Below are positions 12,408 through 18,223 of a stretch of DNA of 18,223 nucleotides, piece after piece. Origin of the DNA: Phosphoribacter sp035448065 (GTDB lineage Bacteria > Actinomycetota > Actinomycetes > Actinomycetales > Dermatophilaceae); contig DAOTIG010000061.1 of assembly GCA_035448065.1 (NCBI GenBank), positions 1 to 18,223 on the forward strand, written 5' to 3'. A program made the translations under genes and the position numbers. Under the pieces are notes generated by a model. That model ran no database searches. It saw nothing but the letters and a program-made list of their open reading frames with translations, and was not told the DNA's origin. Position 1 is the stretch's first letter. Every line of letters begins with the position of its first letter.

Positions 12408-13970
12408 ATGCCGTACGACTCCGACCCGCGCGTGACCAGCCTGCGCGAGCGGCTGCACGCGGCATACCAGGCGTCGGCGGCACCGCTGACCGACGCCGCC
12501 GGCCGCAAGCTCGCCGAGCAGGGCAAGCTCTATGTGCGCGAGCGGATCTCGCTGCTCTTCGACGAGGGCTCCTTCGTCGAGGACGGCCGCTACGCCAATG
12601 CGCTCGCTGCTGACCTGCCGGCCGACGGCGTGGTCACCGGGCGCGGCACCGTCGACGGCCGGCCGGCCATCGTCATCGCCAACGACCCCACCGTCAAGGC
12701 CGGCTCGTGGGGCTCGCGCACCGTCGAGAAGATCGTCCGGGCCACCGAGATGGCGCTGCGCGAGGAGCTGCCGGTCTTCTGGTTCGTCGACTCTGCGGGG
12801 GCGCGGATCACCGACCAGGTCGAGATGTTCCCCGGGCGGCGCGGCGCCGGGCGGATCTTCCACAACCAGGTCGCGCTGTCCGGACGGGTGCCGCAGATCT
12901 GCTGCCTCTTCGGCCCGAGCGCGGCCGGCGGCGCCTACATCCCGAGCTTCTGCGACCTCATCATCATGGTCGAGGGCAATGCCTCGATGTATCTCGGCAG
13001 CCCGCGGATGGCCGAGATGGTGGTGGGGGAGCGGGTCTCCCTCGAGGAGATGGGCGGCGCCCGGATGCACTGCACCGTCTCCGGCGTCGGCGACCTGCTC
13101 GCCCACGACGACCTCGAGGCGATCGAGCTGGCCAAGCTCTACTTCTCCTACGTGCCCGGCTCGTGGCGCGACCACCCGCCGGTCTACCACGGCGAGCCGC
13201 CTTCGGAGCCGCTCACGCGGCATACCGTGCCGGAGCGGGAGAGCGTGCCCTTCGACGTCCACGACGTCATCGACGGGCTGCTCGACGAGGAGTCCTTCTT
13301 CGAGCTCAAGCCGCTGTGGGCCGGTGAGCTCGTCGTCGGCTTCGGACGGTTGGCCGGCGAGACGGTCGGCATCGTCGCGAACAACTCGGCGGTCAAGGGC
13401 GGCGTGCTGTTCACCGACTCGGCCGACAAGGCGGCCCGGTTCATCTGGCTGTGCGACGCCTTCTCGATCCCGCTCGTCTATCTCGCCGACGTGCCCGGCT
13501 TCATGATCGGCTCCGAGGTCGAGCGGGGCGGCATCATCCGGCACGGGGCGAAGATGGTCTCGGCGGTGAGCGAGGCGACCGTGCCGCAGATCTGCGTCGT
13601 CGTGCGCAAGGCCTACGGCGCCGGGCTCTATGCGATGGCCGGGCCCGGCTTCGGGCCGGACGCGACGATCGCGCTGCCGACGGCGAAGATCGCGGTGATG
13701 GGTCCGGAGGCGGCGGTCAACGCGGTCTACGCCAACAAGATCGCCCAGGTCGAGCGCGAGTCCGGCGCCGAGGCGCGCGATGCCTATGTCGCCGAGCGGC
13801 GCGCGGAGTACGAGGAGGACGTCGACCTCGAGCGGCTGGCTGCCGACCTCGTCGTCGACGCGGTCATCGAGGCCGAGGACCTGCGCGAGGAGCTGCTGCT
13901 GCGCCTGCGCTACGCCTCCCGCCGCGATCGGCACTTCTCCGACCGCCGCCGCTCCGTCCCCCCCGTCTAG
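12408..13970 (+). CDS. Acyl-CoA carboxylase beta subunit (carboxyltransferase)
   Basis: The 520-residue protein moves the carboxyl group from biotin on the alpha subunit to an acyl-CoA. It has two crotonase-fold halves. The N-terminal half holds FVDSAGARITDQVEMFPGRRGAGRIFHNQ, FGPSAAGGAYIPSFCD and SLEEMGGARMHCTVSGVGD. The C-terminal half holds GIVANNSAVKGGVLFTDSADKAARFI, LVYLADVPGFMIGSEVERGGIIRHGAKM and KAYGAGLYAMAGPGFGPDATIALPTAKIAVMGPEAAVNAVY. GG-A/GG-Y type oxyanion motifs are intact in both. Length fits AccD/PCC/MCC beta families; which CoA ester is used is open. AAGGAG lies 6 nt before the ATG at 12408. It follows the acyl-CoA dehydrogenase as in branched-chain or short-chain acyl-CoA catabolic operons. 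The alpha subunit at 5093-6880 is a plausible partner. An inverted repeat begins 3 nt after its stop. Confidence 0.93.
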   Translation: MPYDSDPRVTSLRERLHAAYQASAAPLTDAAGRKLAEQGKLYVRERISLLFDEGSFVEDGRYANALAADLPADGVVTGRGTVDGRPAIVIANDPTVKAGSWGSRTVEKIVRATEMALREELPVFWFVDSAGARITDQVEMFPGRRGAGRIFHNQVALSGRVPQICCLFGPSAAGGAYIPSFCDLIIMVEGNASMYLGSPRMAEMVVGERVSLEEMGGARMHCTVSGVGDLLAHDDLEAIELAKLYFSYVPGSWRDHPPVYHGEPPSEPLTRHTVPERESVPFDVHDVIDGLLDEESFFELKPLWAGELVVGFGRLAGETVGIVANNSAVKGGVLFTDSADKAARFIWLCDAFSIPLVYLADVPGFMIGSEVERGGIIRHGAKMVSAVSEATVPQICVVVRKAYGAGLYAMAGPGFGPDATIALPTAKIAVMGPEAAVNAVYANKIAQVERESGAEARDAYVAERRAEYEEDVDLERLAADLVVDAVIEAEDLREELLLRLRYASRRDRHFSDRRRSVPPV

Positions 13971-13972
13971 AT

Positions 13973-14022
13973 CCCGGACTAACCGCCTCCCCGGGCCTCG
14001 GTATGACATGCACGGCGTGTCG
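13973..14022 (+). repeat. Left inverted repeat of module 2
   Basis: The outer 24 bp (13973-13996) begin CCCGGACTAACCGCCTCCC and match the reverse complement of 15111-15134 at 23 of 24 positions. After an unconserved 16-nt spacer comes CGGCGTGTCG (14013-14022), matching the reverse complement of 15085-15094. A direct copy, CGGCGTGTCGTCC, recurs 25 nt further in (14038-14050). Confidence 0.92.
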
Positions 14023-14047
14023 TCCGAGAATGCGCTTCGGCGTGTCG

Positions 14048-14076
14048 TCCACAGGTCAGGCCTCGCCTGTGGATAG
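14048..14076 (+). promoter_or_regulatory. Inverted TCCACAGG / CCTGTGGA pair upstream of the intact DUF559 gene
   Basis: TCCACAGG (14048-14055) and CCTGTGGA (14066-14073) form an 8-bp perfect dyad with a 10-nt loop. The right half extends to CTGTGGATAG (14067-14076), one base off a DnaA box, and ends 39 nt before the ATG, the same distance as in the paralogue. CACTCT (14104-14109), 6 nt before the ATG, is a weak -10 candidate. Confidence 0.55.
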
Positions 14077-14115
14077 CCGCGGACGCCCCGGTATGCCGCG
14101 TGGCACTCTCGGCGC

Positions 14116-15045
14116 ATGTCTCGCAACCGTCCTCGAGTGGGTGACTCCCTCCCCATCGACATCGACCGCCCCTTCACCCGTGCCGCGGGGCTGCACGCCG
14201 GGCTCAGCGACACCGCCATGCAGGGTCGCGCCTTCCGCCGACTCTTCACCGGCGTCTACATCCACTCCGGCATCCCGGTCACGGCAGCGCTGTGGTCCGA
14301 GGCGGCCCGGCTCATCACGCCGGCCGGAGCCTTCGCAACCCACCACACCGCGGCCCGCGCATTGGGCGCGATCGTGCCGTTCACCTCGGTGACCCACGTC
14401 GGCGCGGTGACCGGCGCGCGGACCCGGACGCGCGGCATACGCCTGCATCGGTATGCCGCCCTGCCGGACCTCGTCGAGGTCGACGGCCAGCTGGTGACCG
14501 GTGCGGTCCAGACCTTCCTCGACCTGGCCGACCGTCTCGACCTGGTCGACCTCGTCGTGCTGGGCGACTCGCTCGTGCACCTCGGGCACACGACTCCCGA
14601 GGAGCTGGTCGACGCGGCGACCGGACGCACCTCCCGGCTGGCCCGCGAGGCCGCGGCATACGTCCGCGCCGGGGCGCAGTCCGGTCCGGAGACCCGGCTG
14701 CGCCTGCTCTATGTCCTCGCCGGGCTGCCCGAGCCGTCGACCCAGGTGCGGGTCGCGCGGTCCAACGGTGGCGTCTTCTGGCTGGATCTCGGCTGGGAGG
14801 AGGTCCTGGCCGCCTCGGAGTACGACGGCGAGCACCATGCCCTGCAGCAGGAGCACGACGCCGATCGGCGCGCGGAGATCCGGGACGCCGGATGGGAGCT
14901 GCGGGTCGTCACCTCGCCGGACCTGTGGCGCACCCCGGGGGCGCTGGTGACGGACGCCCGGGCGATGCTGACCCAGCGCGGCCTGCGACTGCCGACCCCA
15001 CAGGAGCGTTGGCGGGCGCATTTTCTCAACTGGGGTGCCGCCTGA
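14116..15045 (+). CDS. AbiEi-like N-terminal domain plus DUF559 (Vsr-like) nuclease-domain protein
   Basis: A 309-residue protein common in actinobacteria and of unknown function. The N-terminal half (about 15-160) resembles AbiEi antitoxin-type winged-helix proteins: RRLFTGVYIHSG, FATHHTAARALGAIVP, GAVQTFLDLADRLDLVDLVVLGDSL. The C-terminal part (about 185-300) is DUF559-like with a PD-(D/E)XK/Vsr-type site: Asp224 in WLDLGW, Glu235 and Asp237 in SEYDGEHH, and the downstream DADRR and GWELRVVTS. All are shared with the broken paralogue at 3554-4509. No partner toxin (AbiEii) or methyltransferase lies beside it, so it is neither a complete AbiE toxin-antitoxin pair nor a restriction-modification system. 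The gene is alone inside inverted repeats. DNA binding and cleavage are inferred from the fold, not shown. Confidence 0.85.
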   Translation: MSRNRPRVGDSLPIDIDRPFTRAAGLHAGLSDTAMQGRAFRRLFTGVYIHSGIPVTAALWSEAARLITPAGAFATHHTAARALGAIVPFTSVTHVGAVTGARTRTRGIRLHRYAALPDLVEVDGQLVTGAVQTFLDLADRLDLVDLVVLGDSLVHLGHTTPEELVDAATGRTSRLAREAAAYVRAGAQSGPETRLRLLYVLAGLPEPSTQVRVARSNGGVFWLDLGWEEVLAASEYDGEHHALQQEHDADRRAEIRDAGWELRVVTSPDLWRTPGALVTDARAMLTQRGLRLPTPQERWRAHFLNWGAA

Positions 15046-15067
15046 CCGTCCGCGGTGCCGGCCAACA

Positions 15068-15134
15068 CGCGACACGCCGGTGCGCGACACGCCGGTGTTG
15101 CTGGAAAAGTGCCCAGGGAGGCGGTTAGTCCGGG
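15068..15134 (-). repeat. Right inverted repeat of module 2 with a 15-bp tandem duplication
   Basis: The outer arm 15111-15134 is the inverted copy of 13973-13996 (one mismatch). The inner CGACACGCCG (15085-15094) is the inverted copy of 14013-14022, again after a 16-nt spacer. CGCGACACGCCGGTG is perfectly duplicated at 15068-15082 and 15083-15097, paralleling the duplicated inner motif on the left side. Confidence 0.92.
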
Positions 15135-15165
15135 GGTCGGGGCGCGCGGCATAGCATTGCCGCTC

Positions 15166-16464
15166 GTGGGAGAGAGCCTGGGCAGCCGGATCGCGCGGGC
15201 CTTCCACCTGCCGCGCCACCCGCACGAGCACGTCGAGCATCCGGACCACCCGCGCTGGTGGCACAGCTTCGCGCTGTGGTTCCCGCTCGCCGTGTATGCC
15301 GCGTCGCGGCTCGTCGACGCCGTCTACTTCGAGCTCATGCAGCGCCACCAGATCGCGATGGGCGCGCAGAATGCCGTCGCCCGGGTGCTCTACCCGACCC
15401 CCGAGGCGCCCGGCTACTTCGTCGTCCTGGCCAACTGGGACGGGCAGTGGTACCACGAGATCGCCGACCTCGGCTATCCCAACCCCCTGCCGGTCGACGA
15501 GCACGGCACCGTCGTGCAGAACCCGTGGGCCTTCTACCCGGTCTTCCCGATGCTCACCCGCGCCGTCATGCGGGTCACCGGGCTGGACTTCTACGTCGCC
15601 GGCTCGACCCTGTCGCTGCTCGTCGGCGCGCTCGCGGTCGTGCTCATGTTCCGGCTCGTCGACGAGGCCGTCGGCCGCTGGTCGGCGATCGTCACCACGG
15701 TGCTGGTCAGCACCTACGTCGCCGCCCCCGTGCTGCAGACCTGCTACACCGAGTCCTACGCCCTGCTCATGGTCGTCCTCGTGCTCATGGCGCTGCGGGC
15801 CCGTCGCTACTGGTGGGCGCTGGCCGGCCTCGTCGTGCTCGCCCTCACCCGCAACATCGTCCTCGCGATGGCGCCGGCGATCCTGGCACACATCGCGGTG
15901 CGCTGGCTGCGCCGCGACGTCGAGCCCTTCGGCTGGTGGCCCCGGTTGCAGCTGGTCGGGCTCACCGCCGCCTCCGTCACGCTCACCTGGCTGTGGTCGG
16001 CGATCGCCGGCGTGGTCACCGGCGACCCGGACGCCTACGCCAAGACGATGGCCGCCTGGCGGGTCGATGCCCGCGAGATCAAGCTGCACACCTGGATCGA
16101 CTACCTCTACTACGACTACGGCTACAAGGGGTGGGTGGTCGCGGCCCTACTCGTCGCGGCATACGCCTGGTTCATGCTCACCCACCGCACCCAGCGCTGG
16201 GGGCCCGAGCTGTGGGGCTGGGCCGGCGCCTACCCGGCCTACCAGGTGCTCGTCACCGGGATCGGCCCGTCGCGGATCCGCTACTTCCTGCTCGCCTTCC
16301 CCGTCGCCATCCTCGTCGGCTGGCTGCTGAACCGGCCCAGGTGGCGCCGCTGGCGCAGCCCCTTGCTCGTGCTGCTCGGGGTCGGCGGGCTGGCTCTGCA
16401 GGGCTGGTGGATCTGGAACTACTGGGTCATCCTCACCCTCGAGGGCGACATCCAGTTCCCGTGA
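15166..16464 (+). CDS. Polytopic membrane glycosyltransferase, PIG-V (GPI mannosyltransferase)-like
   Basis: A 432-residue integral membrane protein with many hydrophobic segments, the first at about 34-50 and further ones through the C-terminus (for example VAGSTLSLLVGALAVVLMF, VVAALLVAAYAWFML, LLAFPVAILVGWLL). The extracytoplasmic-loop motif NWDGQWYHEIADLGYP (Asp92) followed by WAFYPVFPMLTR is the signature of PIG-V-like, polyprenyl-phosphate-sugar-dependent GT-C enzymes. In actinobacteria these probably mannosylate lipoglycans or other envelope polymers. The start is uncertain: the GTG at 15166 follows a TAGCAT hexamer by 8 nt and puts a short basic cytoplasmic N-terminus before helix 1; TTG 15157 or an upstream start at 15055 is possible. 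It ends 3 nt from the convergent glycogen phosphorylase stop. The module-2 right repeat lies just upstream of its promoter region. Confidence 0.75.
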   Translation: MGESLGSRIARAFHLPRHPHEHVEHPDHPRWWHSFALWFPLAVYAASRLVDAVYFELMQRHQIAMGAQNAVARVLYPTPEAPGYFVVLANWDGQWYHEIADLGYPNPLPVDEHGTVVQNPWAFYPVFPMLTRAVMRVTGLDFYVAGSTLSLLVGALAVVLMFRLVDEAVGRWSAIVTTVLVSTYVAAPVLQTCYTESYALLMVVLVLMALRARRYWWALAGLVVLALTRNIVLAMAPAILAHIAVRWLRRDVEPFGWWPRLQLVGLTAASVTLTWLWSAIAGVVTGDPDAYAKTMAAWRVDAREIKLHTWIDYLYYDYGYKGWVVAALLVAAYAWFMLTHRTQRWGPELWGWAGAYPAYQVLVTGIGPSRIRYFLLAFPVAILVGWLLNRPRWRRWRSPLLVLLGVGGLALQGWWIWNYWVILTLEGDIQFP

Positions 16465-16467
16465 GGC

Positions 16468-18223
16468 TCAGCTGCCCTTCGGGGCGTGCCAGATCCGCTC
16501 GATGTAGTCGCGCATCGCGCGGTCGGAGGAGAAGAAGCCGGTCCGCGCGACGTTGAGGATCGCCGACTTGGTCCAGCCGTCGACGTCCCGGTATGCCGCC
16601 TCGACCCGCTCCTGCGCGTCGAGGTAGGACTGGAAGTCGGCCAGGGTCATGAACCGGTCGTTGTAGAGCAGGTCGTCGACGACCGTCGCGGCCAGCCCGC
16701 GGTTGCCGCCGGTGAAGTGGCCGGAGGCGATCAGGTCGATGGCCCGGCGCAGCGTCTCGTTGGACTCGTAGAACTCGGTCGGCCGGTAGCCGCGCGCCTG
16801 CAGGTCGGCGACCTCGGGCTCGGCCATGCCGAAGAGGAAGAAGTTGTCGTCGCCGACGAGCTGGCGGATCTCGACGTTGGCGCCGTCGTCGGTGCCGATG
16901 GTGAGGGCGCCGTTGAGCGCGAACTTCATGTTGCCGGTGCCGGAGGCCTCCTTGCCGGCGAGCGAGATCTGCTCGGACAGGTCGGCTGCCGGCACCAGGC
17001 GCCCGGCGAGGGTGACGTTGTAGTTGGCCGGGAAGGCCATGAAGAGGCGCCCCTCGAGCCGCTCGTCGGCGTTGATCGTCGCCGCGACCGAGTTGATGAG
17101 GAAGATGATCTCCTTGGCCATGACGTAGCCCGGAGCCGCCTTGGCTCCGAAGACGACCGTGCGCGGCAGCAGGTCGGCAGCGGGGACCCGGCCCGAGATG
17201 ACGCCCTCGTAGAGGCTGACGATGTGCAGCAGCTTGAGGCTCTGCCGCTTGTACTCGTGCAGCCGCTTGACCATGACGTCGAGCAGGTGCCCCTTGGGCA
17301 GCTCGATGCCGTCGCGAGCCTTGAGCAGGCCGCGCAGCCGGACCTTGTTGGCCTCCTTGGCGGCGCGGAACTGCTCGCGGAACTCCGGCTCCTCCGCGAA
17401 CGGCTCGAGCTGCTCGAGCCGCTCGAGGTGGGTCTCCCAGCCGACGCCGATGCTGTCGGTGATGAGCTTGGACAGGTAGGGGTTGGCCAGCCGCAGAAAG
17501 CGGCGCGGGGTCACCCCGTTGGTGACGTTGGTGAACTTCTCCGGCCAGTGCTCGCTGAAGTCGGGCAGCAGCTTGTCGCGCAGCAGCTGCGAGTGCAGCG
17601 CCGCGACACCGTTGACCTTGAGCCCGGCGACGGTGGCCAGGTGGGCCATCCGGACGGCGCGGAACGGGTGGTCCTGGATGATCGACATCCGCCGGACCCG
17701 CAGCTCGTCTCCCGGGTATGCCGCGCGCACCTCGGCGAGGAAGGCGTCGTTGATCTTGTAGATGATCTCGAGGTGGCGGGGCAGCAGCTTGCCGAGCAGC
17801 TCGACCGGCCAGATCTCGAGGGCCTCGGGCAGCAGGGTGTGGCAGGTGTAGGCGAAGACCCCCTGGGTGATCTCCCAGGCCGCGTCCCACTCCATCCCTC
17901 GCTCGTCGACGAGCAGCCGCATGAGCTCGGGGACCGCGATGACCGGGTGGGTGTCGTTGAGCTGGAAGATGACCTGCTCGGGGAGCTTGGTCATGTCGAA
18001 GTCCGGCGGCAGCGTGTGGTCGAGGTAGTCCTTGAGCGAGCACGCGACGAAGAAGTACTGCTGCTGCAGGCGCAGCTCGCGACCCTGCGGCGTGGAGTCC
18101 TCGGGGTAGAGGACCTTGGTGATGTTCTCGGCGAAGGTCTGGGCCCGCACCGCCTGCGCGTAGTCGCCGGAGTTGAAGATCTGCAGGTCGAAGGCATGCG
18201 TGGCCCGCGCGCTCCACAGCCGC
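16468..18223 (-). CDS. glgP: Glycogen/starch/alpha-glucan phosphorylase (partial, N-terminus beyond window)
   Basis: A PLP-dependent GT35 enzyme that releases glucose-1-phosphate from the non-reducing ends of glycogen in the cytosol. The frame is open to the right edge, giving about 585 C-terminal residues beginning LWSARATHAFDLQIFNSGDY. Diagnostic strings follow: QLNDTHPVIAVPELMRLL, VNGVAALHSQLL, FTNVTNGVTPRRFL, VKRLHEYKRQSLKLLHIV, VFGAKAAPGY and ASGTGNMKFALNGALTIGT with the PLP lysine (codon 16924-16926). The end is RIWHAPKGS. Length of the visible part fits an ~820-830-residue protein missing roughly its first 240 residues. It converges on the PIG-V-like gene, with only three bases between the two stop codons, so no room remains for a dedicated terminator. 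Confidence 0.96.
   Translation of the reverse strand, partial: RLWSARATHAFDLQIFNSGDYAQAVRAQTFAENITKVLYPEDSTPQGRELRLQQQYFFVACSLKDYLDHTLPPDFDMTKLPEQVIFQLNDTHPVIAVPELMRLLVDERGMEWDAAWEITQGVFAYTCHTLLPEALEIWPVELLGKLLPRHLEIIYKINDAFLAEVRAAYPGDELRVRRMSIIQDHPFRAVRMAHLATVAGLKVNGVAALHSQLLRDKLLPDFSEHWPEKFTNVTNGVTPRRFLRLANPYLSKLITDSIGVGWETHLERLEQLEPFAEEPEFREQFRAAKEANKVRLRGLLKARDGIELPKGHLLDVMVKRLHEYKRQSLKLLHIVSLYEGVISGRVPAADLLPRTVVFGAKAAPGYVMAKEIIFLINSVAATINADERLEGRLFMAFPANYNVTLAGRLVPAADLSEQISLAGKEASGTGNMKFALNGALTIGTDDGANVEIRQLVGDDNFFLFGMAEPEVADLQARGYRPTEFYESNETLRRAIDLIASGHFTGGNRGLAATVVDDLLYNDRFMTLADFQSYLDAQERVEAAYRDVDGWTKSAILNVARTGFFSSDRAMRDYIERIWHAPKGS

Larger units (their letters stand above)
13973..15134 (+). 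mobile_element. Candidate repeat-bounded nuclease module 2 (intact)
   Basis: A 1162-bp unit holds exactly one gene, the AbiEi-like/DUF559 protein, between inverted repeats about 50 bp long (24-bp outer arm, 16-nt variable spacer, 10-bp inner arm, spacing equal on both sides). It lies 3 nt after the carboxyltransferase stop and 31 nt before the next start. No target-site duplication or known transposase was seen. The decayed paralogue at 3398-4658 has the same plan with a different repeat. Mobility is inferred. Confidence 0.45.
943..17724. repeat. Dispersed over-represented word GCGGCATAC / GTATGCCGC (21 exact copies)
   Basis: Plus-strand GCGGCATAC starts at 943, 1938, 4166, 6951, 12459, 13217, 14432, 14653 and 16156. 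GTATGCCGC starts at 2886, 4920, 6395, 6990, 8551, 9322, 10661, 14091, 14451, 15294, 16591 and 17716. Thirteen of the 21 extend to the 10-mer GCGGCATACC. The 7-mer core GGCATAC also occurs at 956, 5507, 8150 and 11968 in either orientation. Copies fall in genes and gaps and in all reading frames. Confidence 0.9.

Noticed and set aside
13973..13996. Rho-independent terminator of the carboxyltransferase gene
   Set aside because: Only a short CCCGG/CCGGG stem with a 13-nt loop can form locally and no T-run follows; the strong pairing is with the copy 1.1 kb away.
12318..14249. 643-codon minus-strand open frame
   Set aside because: Mirror of the carboxyltransferase gene, whose motifs are unmistakable on the plus strand.
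14116..15045. AbiE toxin-antitoxin system
   Set aside because: Only an AbiEi-like N-terminal region is present and no AbiEii-type nucleotidyltransferase toxin lies beside it.
14116..15045. Restriction-modification endonuclease or Vsr repair gene
   Set aside because: No methyltransferase or specificity gene is near and the winged-helix fusion is not typical of Vsr.
13973..15134. Insertion sequence with a known transposase
   Set aside because: The only protein has no DDE, serine or tyrosine recombinase motif, and no target-site duplication flanks the arms.
14056..16089. 677-codon minus-strand open frame
   Set aside because: Antisense to the DUF559 and PIG-V-like genes; composition (Asp/Gly/Arg/His runs) and lack of motifs mark it as a shadow.

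Overview
The window is very GC-rich DNA with dense, largely G/C-ending coding, short intergenic gaps and several apparently leaderless starts. These traits, the mix of gene families and a peculiar over-used word (GCGGCATACC / GGTATGCCGC) point to a high-GC actinobacterium. A member of the Intrasporangiaceae or a related Micrococcales family is my best guess, but that is inference from memory and not a search result. The genes are mostly chromosomal and metabolic. No plasmid, phage, rRNA, tRNA or CRISPR signals were seen.

Layout. 1-733 (-): purine nucleoside phosphorylase, cut by the left edge. 792-1871 (+): NAD-dependent epimerase/dehydratase-family protein. 1966-3372 (+): LpdA-like flavoprotein disulfide reductase. 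3398-4658: a frameshifted AbiEi-like/DUF559 nuclease gene (3554-4509, -) bracketed by inverted arrays of a ~52-bp hairpin repeat. 4677-4910 (-): small one-helix membrane protein. 4942-5066: 14-bp tandem repeats. 5093-6880 (-): biotin-dependent acyl-CoA carboxylase alpha subunit. 7021-8988 (-): a three-gene operon encoding a small GTPase, a Roadblock protein with a long acidic tail, and a second Roadblock protein. 9102-9965 (+): aldo/keto reductase. 9977-10546 (-): a second, degenerate GTPase paralogous to the first. 10671-11072 (-): MerR-family regulator, divergent from 11153-12349 (+) acyl-CoA dehydrogenase and 12408-13970 (+) acyl-CoA carboxyltransferase. 13973-15134: a compact unit holding one intact AbiEi-like/DUF559 gene (14116-15045, +) between ~50-bp inverted repeats. 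15166-16464 (+): polytopic PIG-V-like glycosyltransferase. 16468-18223 (-): glycogen phosphorylase, cut by the right edge.

How the genes fit together. The MerR regulator, acyl-CoA dehydrogenase and carboxyltransferase form an acyl-CoA catabolic module. A palindromic operator lies exactly in the spacer of the promoter facing the dehydrogenase, and the biotin-carrying partner subunit is about 5 kb away on the other strand. The two GTPases and two Roadblock proteins probably form a signalling or polarity module related to MglA/MglB and to Streptomyces conservons, but without a histidine kinase or DUF742 protein here.

The most unusual signals are two. First, two paralogous AbiEi-like/DUF559 nuclease genes each sit alone between inverted repeats, and each has a CTGTGGATA(A/G) box exactly 39 nt before its start codon; this looks like an undescribed repeat-associated single-gene module. 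Second, the 9-mer GCGGCATAC occurs 21 times on the two strands, in genes and between them, where a fraction of one copy would be expected.
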